A stretch of 45,666 bases of DNA from Hyphomicrobiales bacterium (GTDB lineage: Bacteria > Pseudomonadota > Alphaproteobacteria > Rhizobiales > Aestuariivirgaceae), in assembly GCA_026982665.1 (NCBI GenBank), contig JALSGQ010000025.1:1-45666 (forward strand), in the 5' to 3' direction. The notes beneath the pieces were generated by a model. That model was not told the origin of the DNA. It ran no database searches and saw only the letters and a program-made list of their open reading frames with translations. Every line of letters begins with the position of its first letter. The first letter of the stretch is position 1. Below, piece by piece: positions 35,588 to 44,519 of this stretch. Both the position numbers and the translations under genes were made by a program.

Positions 35588-36334
35588 ATGCAGCAAACAC
35601 ACGACACCGGCAAGGCCTGGCGCAGGCTACTTGGCATCTTCGGCCTGCTGCTGCTGGTGGTGGCCACCATTACCCTGTGGCGGCTGGCACCTCTGCCACA
35701 AGGAACGGCACCAGAAGCGCCACGAACGCAGAAAACCGCCAGCCTTGCCGGCACCACCGCCCTTCAGTCGACAACTCTCGCCCGGGAAAATGCTGCCACG
35801 CATGACAGCGGCCCGAACACCGGCAACATGCACGGCAGGACACAGGGCCTCATCCTGCCCGCGGGCTTCATGCGCGCTCCCAGCGGCCGCCTGCTGCCGC
35901 GCTTCGCCACGCTGGCCCGGGCGCAAACGGCGGTGCGGCTGGGGCCGGGAACGGAATATCCCGTGGCCTGGATCATCCGCCATGCCGGCATGCCGCTGGA
36001 AGTGCTGGCGGAAGCCGGCTCCTGGCTGCGGGTGCGCGACCATGAGGGAGAAGAGGGCTGGCTGCCAGCCGATGCCCTTGGGGAAGCACGCCATGCACTC
36101 GTTGCCCCCTGGCGGCGCAATGCCCGGCTGCCCCTGCGCACGGCTCCACGGGAGGATGCACCGCTGCAGGCATGGGTCGGCAGCGGCGTCATCGTGCGGC
36201 TCAGCCAATGCGACGGATACTGGTGCAAGGTGCAGGCAGGCAATCGCGAGGCAACCATCACGGGCTGGCTGCAACAGGCGCAGCTGTGGGGCATCTATCG
36301 CCACGAGCGCATCCCTGCAACTGCCCCCCGCTGA
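35588..36334 (+). CDS. Membrane-anchored protein with two SH3-like domains
   Basis: A 248-residue protein: N-terminal basic segment, one membrane helix (about 13-33, LLGIFGLLLLVVATITLW), a Ser/Thr-rich linker, then two SH3-like domains of the SH3_4 type: about 109-162 (TAVRLGPGTEYPVAWIIR ... GWLPADAL) and about 174-238 (ARLPLRTAPREDAPLQAWVG ... GWLQQAQLWG). Such bacterial SH3-like proteins usually sit in the periplasm and may bind cell-wall or protein ligands; the role here is unknown. The start at 35588 has GGAGGAG about 11 nt upstream. It diverges from the TacA-like gene. Confidence 0.75.
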   Translation: MQQTHDTGKAWRRLLGIFGLLLLVVATITLWRLAPLPQGTAPEAPRTQKTASLAGTTALQSTTLARENAATHDSGPNTGNMHGRTQGLILPAGFMRAPSGRLLPRFATLARAQTAVRLGPGTEYPVAWIIRHAGMPLEVLAEAGSWLRVRDHEGEEGWLPADALGEARHALVAPWRRNARLPLRTAPREDAPLQAWVGSGVIVRLSQCDGYWCKVQAGNREATITGWLQQAQLWGIYRHERIPATAPR

Positions 36335-36450
36335 GCAAGACCCTCCCGGCATCGAGCTATCCTGCGCAAAAAGCCACGCAACCCGTTTGCCACCTCTTTA
36401 CCGCCGCCGTGGCAGCATGCATGCTCGCGGCAGCAGCAAGGGCAGACAGG

Positions 36451-37047
36451 ATGAGCACACACGAGCAAGTCAGCGGCTTCACCCTGCATCACGCTCCAGC
36501 GCCCGCGCGCGAGGAGAACATGCTGCTGGATGCCGCCTTCGGACTTGATCGCCGCACCCGCACCTCCTACCGCCTGCGGGAAGGCGCGCAGCCGCTGCCG
36601 GGGCTGTCCTTCCATGCCCGTGCGGCCGATGGCCGGCTGGCCGGGGTCATCTCCTTCTGGCCCCTGTGCACCCATCCGGGCGGGGCCGAGGCCTTGCTGC
36701 TTGGCCCGCTGGCCGTGCATCCGGACTTTCAGAACGCCGGGCTGGGCGGGCAGCTCATGCGCACCGGGCTGCAGGCTGCACGCAACACCGGCCATGCGCT
36801 GGTGCTGCTCATCGGCGACGCCCCCTATTACACACGCCACGGCTTCGCGCCGGTGCCGGCCGGCCAGTTGCTGCTGCCCGGCCCGTTCGACCCGCGCCGC
36901 CTGCTGTTCCTGGAGCTGCAACCCGGCGCATTGCGGCAGGCCCACGGCCTGCTGCTGCCCTGCTGGCGTCATGAACAGTTGCGGCAACGGAAACGGCAAG
37001 AGGACAAGCACCAGGGCCACGCCCCCGCTACCATCAACGACAGATGA
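36451..37047 (+). CDS. GNAT family N-acetyltransferase (YhbS-like)
   Basis: A 198-residue acetyltransferase. The acetyl-CoA motif is LGPLAVHPDFQNAGLGGQLMRTGL (residues about 88-111), preceded by the beta-strands HARAADGRLAGVISFWPL and followed by ALVLLIGDAPYYTRHGFAP, the strand and helix characteristic of the YhbS/YesJ group. The substrate is unknown. The start at 36451 has AGGG about 9 nt upstream; the frame is open further upstream without a start signal. It follows the SH3 gene by 116 bp and converges on the acyl-AMP ligase gene. Confidence 0.82.
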   Translation: MSTHEQVSGFTLHHAPAPAREENMLLDAAFGLDRRTRTSYRLREGAQPLPGLSFHARAADGRLAGVISFWPLCTHPGGAEALLLGPLAVHPDFQNAGLGGQLMRTGLQAARNTGHALVLLIGDAPYYTRHGFAPVPAGQLLLPGPFDPRRLLFLELQPGALRQAHGLLLPCWRHEQLRQRKRQEDKHQGHAPATINDR

Positions 37048-37122
37048 AATCCTGCCGATGGCACACTGTCCGGCAGAACACCCGCAACGGCACGGCCCCG
37101 GCCATTGAAGCAGAGCGCGCCA

Positions 37123-38889
37123 TTACGCCGACAGGGCCTGCGCCAGCAGCGGCATTTCGCCATCCACATACATCTGCCGCGCGCGAGCGCGTGCCAGCTT
37201 GCCGGAGGATGTCTGCGGCAGGCTGCGTGGCGGCACCAGCTCCACCCGGCACTCAACGCCCACCGCCGCATGCACGGCACGGGCCACGGCGCGACGCAGT
37301 TCGTCCTGCTGACGGGCATCGCGCAGGCGGCACTGCACCAGCACCACCACCTCCTCCGTGCCGTTTTCCGTCTCCACGCCAAAGGCCGCGGCATCGCCAC
37401 TGCGCAGTGGCTCCACCTGCTCCACCGCCCATTCGATATCCTGCGGCCAGATGTTGCGGCCATGATACAGGATCATGTCCTTGGCGCGGCCGGTGATGTA
37501 GATTTCGCCATCCAGCAGATAGCCGACATCGCCGGTATCCAGAAAGCCGCCCTCGCGCATCACCGCTCGGGTGGCATCGGGGTTGTCGAAATAGCCGGTC
37601 ATCATCGACGGCCCCATCACCAGGATGCGGCCGATCCCCCGCTCCGGCAGCTCCTTTCCTTCCGCATCCACCACCTTCAGCGCATGCCCCGGCAGCACCC
37701 GTCCGCAGGAGACGAAGGTGCGCGGCCTGCGGGTTTGCTCATTTGCCGGCTGCGCCACCTGCTTCTGATGGGCCAGGTCGCGGTCGATGGTATCGAGCTT
37801 CATCGGTGCATCCAGCGCCGCAAAACTGATGGCCAGCGACATTTCCGCCATGCCGTAACCGGGCAGGAAGGCACGTGCGTCAAACCCGGCCGGAGCCAGC
37901 GCCTCGGCAAACTGCTGCAGGATCTCCGGCCGCACCATGTCGCCACCAATGCCAGCCACGCGCCAGCGCGAAAGGTCAAGCTCCGCTGCCTTGTCCCTGA
38001 TGCGCTTCGCCGCCAGCGCATAACCGAAGGTGGGCGAGAAGCTGATGGTGCTGCCCAGCGCGCTCATCAGCGACAGCCACAGCGTCGGACGCTTGACGAA
38101 ATCCGGCGTCGCCAGGTAGTCGACGCTGGCCTGCCCCATCATCGGTGCCAGCAGGAATCCCACCAGCCCCATGTCATGATACAGCGGCAGCCAGGAGAAG
38201 GCGCGGTCATCGGCGCGCGCCCGCAGCCCGTCGCGCAGCATGGCGGTGGTATTGGTGGTAATGGCGCGCTGCGAGATGAGAATGCCCTTCGGTGCAGCGG
38301 TGGAGCCGGAAGAATACTGGATGTAGGCCGGGTCCATGGCCGTAAGCGGCCGCACGGCATCGGCCAGCTCGGGCAGTGCCGCCAGCTCGGTGTGAGACAG
38401 CAGCAACGGCAGCTCGGCCCGCGCCGCCGCTTCGCGCAGCTTGTCCATGTAGGATTCGGAGGCCAGCAGCGCATGTGCCTTTGCCGCCCGCAGCATGCCG
38501 GCCACCTTGTGCACGTAGCTCTCGTGCCCGCCGATCTGCACCGGCAGCGACACCGGGCACGGCAGCATGCCGGCATACTGGCAGGCAAAGAAGGTGATGA
38601 CGAACTCCGGTGCGGTTTCCGCCAGAATGGCCACCCGGTGCCCGCGCCGCAGCCCTGCCGCCCGCAGCCGCCCGGCGGTGATGATGGCCTGCTCGCGCAA
38701 CGTGGCATAGGGCAGCACCGCCGCCAGCTGCCCGCGCGCGGCATGGAAGTTCAGCCCCGTTGCTCCACGCGCGGCATGCTCCAGCCCTTCCACCAGCGTG
38801 GCAAAGCCGCCCATGCGCCGCTCGTGCCCGCTGTCGGTGGGGGTGTGATGCAGAATGCCTTCGTCCGTGCTGGTGCTGCGTTCGCTCAT
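37123..38889 (-). CDS. Fatty acyl-AMP ligase
   Basis: A 588-residue member of the FAAL (FadD32-like) group of the adenylate-forming superfamily, which activates fatty acids as acyl-AMP and hands them to an acyl carrier protein or polyketide synthase rather than to CoA. Motifs: YSSGSTAAPKG (AMP binding), WLPLYHDMGLVG, PGYGMAEMSLAISF (aromatic/acyl pocket), GFLDTGDVGYL, ITGRAKDMIL, and C-terminal Lys in LPQTSSGKLARARAR. The start at 38889 has GGAGG 10 nt upstream; a TTG at 38898 is less likely. No acyl carrier protein or polyketide gene is nearby. It follows ccmG on the same strand by 224 bp. Confidence 0.86.
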   Translation of the reverse strand: MSERSTSTDEGILHHTPTDSGHERRMGGFATLVEGLEHAARGATGLNFHAARGQLAAVLPYATLREQAIITAGRLRAAGLRRGHRVAILAETAPEFVITFFACQYAGMLPCPVSLPVQIGGHESYVHKVAGMLRAAKAHALLASESYMDKLREAAARAELPLLLSHTELAALPELADAVRPLTAMDPAYIQYSSGSTAAPKGILISQRAITTNTTAMLRDGLRARADDRAFSWLPLYHDMGLVGFLLAPMMGQASVDYLATPDFVKRPTLWLSLMSALGSTISFSPTFGYALAAKRIRDKAAELDLSRWRVAGIGGDMVRPEILQQFAEALAPAGFDARAFLPGYGMAEMSLAISFAALDAPMKLDTIDRDLAHQKQVAQPANEQTRRPRTFVSCGRVLPGHALKVVDAEGKELPERGIGRILVMGPSMMTGYFDNPDATRAVMREGGFLDTGDVGYLLDGEIYITGRAKDMILYHGRNIWPQDIEWAVEQVEPLRSGDAAAFGVETENGTEEVVVLVQCRLRDARQQDELRRAVARAVHAAVGVECRVELVPPRSLPQTSSGKLARARARQMYVDGEMPLLAQALSA

Positions 38890-39113
38890 CGGCTGCAAAC
38901 CTCCGGCTGCTGATGCCCGGTTTCATGCCTGCGCCCGAACTGCCGGGGCATGGCTGCTGTGGAAATGCGTGCAAGGGCACACCACCTCATGCCCGCAGCA
39001 TGAAGCGATACATCAGCCGCAGCACCAACGGAAATAAATCCGTGTTTCACTTTGTAACGAAAGGGCAGGCTGGCCGGAACGGCAACCGGTCAGGAACAGC
39101 GGGTGCCAGAATG

Positions 39114-39767
39114 TCAGGAGGCATCATCCGGCCTGCCGCGATCACGCTCCTTCAGCGCCTGGCGCAGCGATGGCAGCACCTTCTCCTGCCACGCGCGCGG
39201 GCCGAGCGGGCCGATGAACTTGTAGAGAATGATGCCGTTCTCGTCGATGAAGAAGGTTTCCGGGATGCCATAGACACCGAAGTCGATGCCCACCCGCCCC
39301 TTCAGGTCGACGCCGATGCGTTCGTAGGGGTTGCCCAGTTCCTTCAGCCAGTTGCGGGACTTCTCCGGCTGATCCTTGTAGGCAATGCCGTAGATGGGCA
39401 TTTCGCCACGCCGCGCCAGCTCCATCAGGAACGGATGCTCGTCGCGGCAGGCCACGCACCAGGAGGCGAAGAAGTTCACCATCTTCACCTTGCCGCCCTT
39501 CAGGTCGGCGGTGGACAATGCTCCCACCGGTCCGCCTCCCGGCTTCTCCACGCCATCAAGTGCCGGCAGCTCGAATGCCGGCACCGGCTTGCCGATGAGT
39601 ACCGAGGGCAACTTGCGAGGATCACCCTTGATCAGCCCCCAGGTGAAGAAGGCCGCCACCAGCACGAACAGCAGCAGTGGCAGCAATGCCGTCCAGCGCA
39701 CGCCGCCGCCGTCCTTGGCAGCCGCACCATGGTCGGAAGAGGTGGAAGGATCCGGCCCTGCCGTCAT
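39114..39767 (-). CDS. ccmG: Cytochrome c biogenesis thiol-disulfide oxidoreductase CcmG (DsbE)
   Basis: Periplasmic thioredoxin-like protein, membrane-anchored, that reduces apocytochrome c before heme attachment. The 217 residues have a membrane helix at about 25-46 (WTALLPLLLFVLVAAFFTWG), then KMVNFFASWCVACRDEHPFL with active-site CVAC, and GVYGIPETFFIDENG with the cis-Pro, the CcmG-specific signature. The start overlaps the ccmD stop by ATGA. It supports maturation of the c-type cytochromes at 13-14.7 kb. Confidence 0.94.
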   Translation of the reverse strand: MTAGPDPSTSSDHGAAAKDGGGVRWTALLPLLLFVLVAAFFTWGLIKGDPRKLPSVLIGKPVPAFELPALDGVEKPGGGPVGALSTADLKGGKVKMVNFFASWCVACRDEHPFLMELARRGEMPIYGIAYKDQPEKSRNWLKELGNPYERIGVDLKGRVGIDFGVYGIPETFFIDENGIILYKFIGPLGPRAWQEKVLPSLRQALKERDRGRPDDAS

Positions 39768-40009
39768 GACGATGAACCCTCCGTGGAATGCCGCGCTGGC
39801 GCATCCTGTCCGTTGCTGCCGGTGCCGGCGCGCGCACCTGCCGGCCTTGCCGCCGCCCGCCGCCTGGCACCCTGTTCCTCCAGCACCCGCAGCCGCCGCC
39901 GCACTGTCCGCATGCGCAGCAGCAGCAGCACGACGAGCAGCGCCAGCAGGGTGAACGCCACGGCATAGGATGCCAGCACGAAGCCGATATGTTTAGCCGC
40001 AAGATCCAT
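39764..40009 (-). CDS. ccmD: Heme exporter protein CcmD
   Basis: Small membrane protein that helps the CcmABC complex release holo-CcmE. The 81 residues have a membrane helix at about 8-32 (IGFVLASYAVAFTLLALLVVLLLLR) and a long basic/Gly-rich tail (RRRAAARPAGARAG...) that is longer than in E. coli. Identity rests mainly on position between ccmC and ccmG and the helix-plus-RMRTVRRRLRVLE pattern. The stop overlaps the ccmG start by ATGA. Confidence 0.85.
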   Translation of the reverse strand: MDLAAKHIGFVLASYAVAFTLLALLVVLLLLRMRTVRRRLRVLEEQGARRRAAARPAGARAGTGSNGQDAPARHSTEGSSS

Positions 40010-40125
40010 GCATCACACTCTTGTGTCCGCTCCGGCGGGAAGCACACCCGGCTCCCGCTTCTGAAGCATGCCCATGCCGCCCATGCCTGCGCCACCAGCA
40101 GCATGCAAGCCCGTTTCGCTGGCGC

Positions 40126-40854
40126 TCAGCCAGCCGCACCGGCCTGCGCCAGCTCCATCTGCCGCACGCGGCGTGCCAGCACCTCCGTCCGCAGTCCATA
40201 CAGCAGCAGGGTAATGAACAGCAGCGCAAATGCCCCCATGTTCCACAACAACGGCACCAGGATGGAGGGATCGATGGCCGGACCGTCCATGCGCAGCAGC
40301 GAAGCCGGCTGATGCAGCGTGTTCCACCAGTCCACCGAAAACTTGATGATGGGCACGTTGATGACCCCCACCAGTGCCACGATGCCGGCAATCCTTGCCG
40401 CCCGCCGCGGATCCTCCACCGCCTGCCACACGGCAATGTAGCCCAGATACAGCAGGAACAGCACGAACATGGAGGTGAGCCTGGCATCCCACACCCACCA
40501 CGTACCCCACATCGGCTTGCCCCACAGCGAGCCGGTGGTCAGCGAGATGAGGGTGAATACCGCGCCGATGGGTGCAGCCACCTTGGCCGCCGCATCGGCC
40601 AGCGGATGGCGCAGCACGAAGCCGAAGGCATGCGCCAGCGCCATGAACACGTAGATGCCCATGCCCAGCACCGAGGCCGGCACGTGCACGAACATGATGC
40701 GCACCGTCTCGCCCTGCTGATAGTCCTGTGGTGCCACCACCAGCCCCAGATACAGGGCATAGGCGAACACCATGACGGTGAGCGCCACCAGCCACGGCTG
40801 CACCACGCCCTGCAAGCGCAGGAAACGGTTGGGATTGGCCAGATAGTTGAACAT
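40126..40854 (-). CDS. ccmC: Heme exporter/heme-handling protein CcmC
   Basis: Membrane protein that presents heme to CcmE. The 242 residues have six predicted helices, the tryptophan-rich WW motif GTWWVWDARLTSMFVLFL (periplasmic heme-binding loop), and conserved His in MFVHVPASVLGM and FGFVLRHPLA. ATG 40854 follows a strong GGAGGAGG, preferred to an upstream in-frame Met at 40911. It lies 116 bp before ccmD. The family name WGTWWVWD is complete. Confidence 0.93.
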   Translation of the reverse strand: MFNYLANPNRFLRLQGVVQPWLVALTVMVFAYALYLGLVVAPQDYQQGETVRIMFVHVPASVLGMGIYVFMALAHAFGFVLRHPLADAAAKVAAPIGAVFTLISLTTGSLWGKPMWGTWWVWDARLTSMFVLFLLYLGYIAVWQAVEDPRRAARIAGIVALVGVINVPIIKFSVDWWNTLHQPASLLRMDGPAIDPSILVPLLWNMGAFALLFITLLLYGLRTEVLARRVRQMELAQAGAAG

Positions 40855-41053
40855 CCCGCCTGCCTCCTCCCCACAAGCCGAACACGCGGCTGCATGCGCC
40901 ACACCGGCCACCCCCTGCCGGCATCTGCCGGCATCTGCCGCTTTGGCCGCACCTGCCTTGTGCGCTCATCCTGTAGCGCAACGCCACCGGCCTGTGCAAC
41001 TTACGATTCGGATACTCCCTGCCGCCGCCGGGCGATGACGGCGAGCGCGAACA

Positions 41054-41722
41054 TCAGCGCAGGTGCGCCCTGAGCGCTGCCGCCGAGGCCAGCGGCGAGA
41101 CCACCAGCGCCAGCAGCACGATGGCCAGCAGCACCAGGTAGGAGGGCCAGGTGATGTCCGGCCCGCCGCTGCCACCGGTGGTAACGGAAACCCCGAAGAT
41201 CAGCAGCGGAATGTAGAGCGGCAGGATCAGCAGCGAGATCAGCAGCCCGCCCTTGCGCAGCCCCACGGTGATGGCCGCGCCCATGCTGGCCAGCAGCGAC
41301 AGCGCCAGCGAGCCGGTGGCCATGGCCAGCAGCAGCATCGGTGCCAGCGCCAGCTCCAGGTTCAGCAGAAAGCCCAGTGCCGGGGCGATGATGGCCAGCG
41401 GCAGCCCGGCGATGAGCCAGTGCGCCAGCGCCTTGGCCAGCGCCACCAGCTCCAGCGGCAGCGCACCGGTGCTCAGCACCTCCAGCGAGCCATCCTCGTA
41501 ATCCGCCGTGTAGATGCGGTCAGCCGACAGCAGGATGGACAGCAGCAGGGCAATCCACAACGCCCCGGGCGCGATGCGCTGCAGCAACGCCATGTCCGGG
41601 CCGATGCCGATGGGCAGCAGCACCACCACGGTAAGAAAGAAACCGATGGCCGTGCCGATGTTGCCACCGGCCCGCAAGCCCAGCCGCACATCGCGCGCGA
41701 TGATGGCAAGAAACGCCCTCAT
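41054..41722 (-). CDS. ccmB: Heme exporter permease CcmB
   Basis: Membrane subunit of the CcmAB ABC transporter that powers release of CcmE from CcmC. The 222 residues show six predicted helices and the CcmB pattern: RDVRLGLRAGGNIGTAIGFFLTVVVLLPIGIGPD at the start, ILLSADRIYTADYEDGSLEVL, and GGLLISLLILPLYIPLLIFG. The start overlaps the ccmA stop by ATGA. The gap to ccmC (199 bp) holds TGCCGGCATC twice in tandem (about 40917-40936) but no gene. Confidence 0.92.
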   Translation of the reverse strand: MRAFLAIIARDVRLGLRAGGNIGTAIGFFLTVVVLLPIGIGPDMALLQRIAPGALWIALLLSILLSADRIYTADYEDGSLEVLSTGALPLELVALAKALAHWLIAGLPLAIIAPALGFLLNLELALAPMLLLAMATGSLALSLLASMGAAITVGLRKGGLLISLLILPLYIPLLIFGVSVTTGGSGGPDITWPSYLVLLAIVLLALVVSPLASAAALRAHLR

Positions 41723-42459
41723 GCCCGCCCCTCCCCGGCCGCACCGTCATCATCGGCCTGAACGGCAGCGGCATCTGCACCGAACCAGTCGTCCTCGCCA
41801 TCGACAGCCGCAGGCTGCTCCGGCGGCCGCATTTCCAGCGTGCGGGTGGCCGGCATGCCGAAATCCACGTGGGTGCTGGCGATGATGATGCCCCCGCCTT
41901 CCAGGTGCCGGCGCATCAGCTCGCACAGGGCAGCCTGCGAATCCGTGTCCAGCCCCACCGTCGGCTCGTCCAGCAGCCACACCGGGCGCGGGGCCAGCGC
42001 AATGCGCGCCAGCGCCAGCCGCCGCTTCTGCCCGGCGGAGAGCACGCCGCCCGGCAGATGCCGCAGCGCCTGCAGGCGCAGCGCGGCAATGGCCTCCTCG
42101 AGCCGCACGTTTTCATCAGCAGCCAAGCTGCCTTCGCCCGCTCCCAGGAACGCCAGCCAGAAGCGCAGGTTTTCCTCCACGCTCAGCTGTGGCTTGATGG
42201 CGTTCTGATGGGCGATGAAATGGCATTGCTGGGCCAGTGGCGTATCCGCCCTGCCGCCCTGCAGCACCACCGTGCCGGACACCGGCGCGAGAAACCCGGC
42301 AACCAGCCGCAGCAGCGAAGTCTTGCCCACGCCATTGGGGCCGCGCAGCATCAGCATCTCGCCCGCCGCGACCTCGAACGACAGGCCGGAAAACAGCACC
42401 CGCCCGCCGCGCCGGCAGGCCAGTTCACGTCCGCACAGCCGCAAGGTCGGTTCAGTCAT
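41719..42459 (-). CDS. ccmA: Heme exporter ATP-binding protein CcmA
   Basis: ATPase of CcmAB. The 246 residues contain Walker A GPNGVGKTS, Q-loop region HFIAHQNAIKPQLSVEENL, ABC signature LSAGQKRRLALARI, Walker B WLLDEPTVGLD and switch His in IIIASTHVDFG. An acidic tail (PAAVDGEDDWFGADAA...) follows the fold and is unusual. Start at ATG 42459; a GTG at 42465 is possible, with no strong ribosome site. A hairpin (GCCTGC 42473-42478 with GCAGGC 42486-42491) lies 14-32 nt before the start. Confidence 0.93.
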   Translation of the reverse strand: MTEPTLRLCGRELACRRGGRVLFSGLSFEVAAGEMLMLRGPNGVGKTSLLRLVAGFLAPVSGTVVLQGGRADTPLAQQCHFIAHQNAIKPQLSVEENLRFWLAFLGAGEGSLAADENVRLEEAIAALRLQALRHLPGGVLSAGQKRRLALARIALAPRPVWLLDEPTVGLDTDSQAALCELMRRHLEGGGIIIASTHVDFGMPATRTLEMRPPEQPAAVDGEDDWFGADAAAVQADDDGAAGEGRA

Positions 42460-42516
42460 CGGCACCCACCACGCCTGCCTGGTGCGCAGGCATCATGTTG
42501 AAATCGAAACAGGCCG

Positions 42517-42546
42517 CCCCCACGCATGCCTGCATGCCGTGGTGGG
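42517..42546. other. Imperfect inverted repeat between nfeD and ccmA
   Basis: GCATGC (42524-42529) and GCATGC (42532-42537) with a CT spacer, extended by CCCCAC/GTGG-GGG arms with bulges at 42538 and 42543. No T-run, so a weak terminator of the qmcA-nfeD transcript at best. Confidence 0.4.
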
Positions 42547-42639
42547 GCAGCGCCTGCACAAAGTCAAGCACGGGGAAAACCGGACAGGAAAAAGAAACGG
42601 CTGACAGGGCATTGCGCATGCCGGTGCAGGTTGAGCCCT

Positions 42640-43113
42640 TCAGCCATCACCATCTTCATTCGCCAGCGCCACCACCTTCAGCGTCAGCGCCTTGTCATCC
42701 ACCCCCACCACGCGCACGTGCGTGCCCACGGCCATGTCCTCGCCCTGCACCCGCCACTCGGTATCGCCAATGCGGGCGCGGCCATGGCCATCCACCACGG
42801 CATCGGTAATCCGGCCTGTGCGGCCGATCATGGAGTGCAGGCGGCGGTTGAGATTGGGGTTTTCCGTCTCCTGCTCCAGGTCGCGGGTGATCATGGGCCT
42901 GAGGCCGAAGACCAGCGCGGCGGCAATGACCGCATAAAGCGCCAGCGCCCAATACCACGGCAGCAGGGGAAACAGCCAGGTGATGACGCCCATCGCCAGC
43001 GCCGCCAGTCCCAGCCACAGCAGGAAGATGCCGGGGATCAGCACCTCGCCGATGAGCAGCAGCATGCCGGCAATCCACCAGCCATAGGTGGAGAAGATCT
43101 CTTCCAGCCCCAT
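42640..43113 (-). CDS. NfeD family protein
   Basis: A 157-residue membrane protein of the short NfeD type (YbbK/QmcA-associated), partner of SPFH proteins. It has helices at about 10-30 (WWIAGMLLLIGEVLIPGIFLLWLGL), then 36-72, followed by an OB-fold C-terminal domain from about 95 (GRTGRITDAVVDGHGRARIGDTEWRVQGEDMAVGTHVRVVGVDDKALTLKVV). ATG 43113 has GGAG 7 nt upstream. It starts 1 bp after the qmcA stop, the usual SPFH-NfeD pairing. Confidence 0.88.
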   Translation of the reverse strand: MGLEEIFSTYGWWIAGMLLLIGEVLIPGIFLLWLGLAALAMGVITWLFPLLPWYWALALYAVIAAALVFGLRPMITRDLEQETENPNLNRRLHSMIGRTGRITDAVVDGHGRARIGDTEWRVQGEDMAVGTHVRVVGVDDKALTLKVVALANEDGDG

Positions 43114-43114
43114 A

Positions 43115-44107
43115 TCATGCTCCTCGCGTCGCCATGCCGCCGCCTGCCCCGCCAGCACCGGCGGAGCCGCCATTGCCACCAGACGCACCGCCCTTCTGCC
43201 CCAGCGCCTCCTGCGCCAGCTCGGCGATGCCGGCAATGGAACCGATGACGGAAGAGGCCTCCAGCGGCATCATCAGCACCTTCTGGTTGGGGGCAGCGGC
43301 CAGCTGTTCCAGCGCCTTCACGTAGTTGTTGGCAACGAAGTAGTTGATGGCGCGCACATCACCCTCGGCAATGGCCTGGCTCACCATCTGCGTGGCCCTT
43401 GCCTCCGCCTGCGCCAGCCGCTCCCTTGCCTCGGCTTCCAGGAAGGCCGCCTGCCGCTCGCCTTCCGCCGTCAGGATCTGCGCCTGCTTCTCGCCCTCGG
43501 CCTTGAGGATTTCCGATTCGCGCATGCCCTGTGCCTCCAGCACCGCGGCGCGCTTGTTGCGCTCGGCGATCATCTGCCGGCTCATGGCATCCACCAGCTC
43601 CTGCGGCGGCAGGATGTCGCGGATCTCGATGCGCGTAACCTTGGTGCCCCATTGCGCCGCCGCCTCGTCCACCACCTTCAGCACCATGGCATTGATCTGG
43701 TCGCGCCCGGCCAGCAGGCTGTCCAGGTCCATCGACCCCACCACCGTGCGGATGTTGGTGTTCACCAGCGTGGTCATGGCATATTCGAGGTTGTTCACCT
43801 CGTAGGTGGCGGCGGCCGGGTCCACCACCTGGAAATAGGCCACGCCATCCACCCGCACCAGCGCGTTGTCCTTGGTGATGGCCTCCTGCGAGGGCACCTC
43901 CAGCACCTGCTCCATCATGTTCACCTTGTTGGAGATGCGGTCGAAGAAGGGGATGATGATGTGCATGCCCGGCCCCAGCACCCGCATGAACCTGCCGAAG
44001 CGCTCCACCGTGTAGGCATAGCCCTGCGGCACGATGACCACGCCCATGTAGAGCACCAGCAGCACCAGGGCCGCGAAGATGATCAATACCGCAATGAAAC
44101 CTTCCAT
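43115..44107 (-). CDS. qmcA: SPFH/band 7 membrane protein (QmcA-type)
   Basis: A 330-residue stomatin/prohibitin-like protein: N-terminal membrane helix (about 4-24), then the band 7 domain (VPQGYAYTVERFGRFMRVLGPGMHIIIPFFDR ... SMDLDSLLAGRDQINAMV), a coiled coil rich in Ala/Glu/Arg (about 180-250, with AEGEKQAQILTAEGERQAAFLEAEA), and a Gly/Ala-rich tail. These proteins form large assemblies in membrane microdomains and are linked to protein quality control. The start at 44107 has AGGAGG 7-8 nt upstream. It is the first gene of the SPFH-NfeD pair. Confidence 0.92.
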   Translation of the reverse strand: MEGFIAVLIIFAALVLLVLYMGVVIVPQGYAYTVERFGRFMRVLGPGMHIIIPFFDRISNKVNMMEQVLEVPSQEAITKDNALVRVDGVAYFQVVDPAAATYEVNNLEYAMTTLVNTNIRTVVGSMDLDSLLAGRDQINAMVLKVVDEAAAQWGTKVTRIEIRDILPPQELVDAMSRQMIAERNKRAAVLEAQGMRESEILKAEGEKQAQILTAEGERQAAFLEAEARERLAQAEARATQMVSQAIAEGDVRAINYFVANNYVKALEQLAAAPNQKVLMMPLEASSVIGSIAGIAELAQEALGQKGGASGGNGGSAGAGGAGGGMATRGA

Positions 44108-44254
44108 ATGTTCATTCCTCCTGCGCCGTTGTGCGGTGCCGCGCCCATCATGCAATCCACAGTACGCAACAATGATTGCCATTTTGGTAACACGGCGTGC
44201 ATCAGCCGCAAAAAGCAACTGCGTGGCAGCACCGCCAGAAGGCTGAAAAAGGCC

Positions 44255-44283
44255 TTGATTCCCCGCCCCCGCTCCTGTTTTAT
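44255..44283 (+). promoter_or_regulatory. Candidate promoter for the TRAP solute-binding gene
   Basis: TTGATT (44255-44260), 17-bp spacer, TTTTAT (44278-44283). It would give a leader of about 230 nt that contains the 20-bp palindrome. Confidence 0.4.
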
Positions 44284-44407
44284 CGGCAGGTGCGCACCAG
44301 CAACGGGAGCGGGAGGGAGCATGTCATGCCGCGCATCCTCGCAAGAGCGCATGCCGTCTTCATGCACCACCGGCTCCATCCCTGCCTCATTGCCGGCGCA
44401 ACCAGCA

Positions 44408-44427
44408 ACTGCGGGCCTGCCCGCAGT
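44408..44427. promoter_or_regulatory. 20-bp palindrome before the TRAP gene
   Basis: ACTGCGGGCCTGCCCGCAGT: two perfect 9-bp arms with a 2-bp spacer, about 93 bp before the ATG. It may be an operator or, if transcribed, a tight hairpin in the leader. Confidence 0.5.
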
Positions 44428-44519
44428 CATCACCCACCCAGGCACGATACCAGCAACAACCAGCCCGCGATGCCTTGAACACACATCCGGGCATGATCAG
44501 CATCAGGGAGAGAGACACG

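Larger units (their letters stand above)
44108..44519. other. Divergent intergenic region between qmcA and the TRAP gene
   Basis: 412 bp without a gene. It holds a candidate promoter toward the TRAP gene (44255-44283), a 20-bp palindrome at 44408-44427 and a GGGAGAG before the ATG. No recognisable promoter was found for qmcA, and no RNA gene. Confidence 0.55.
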
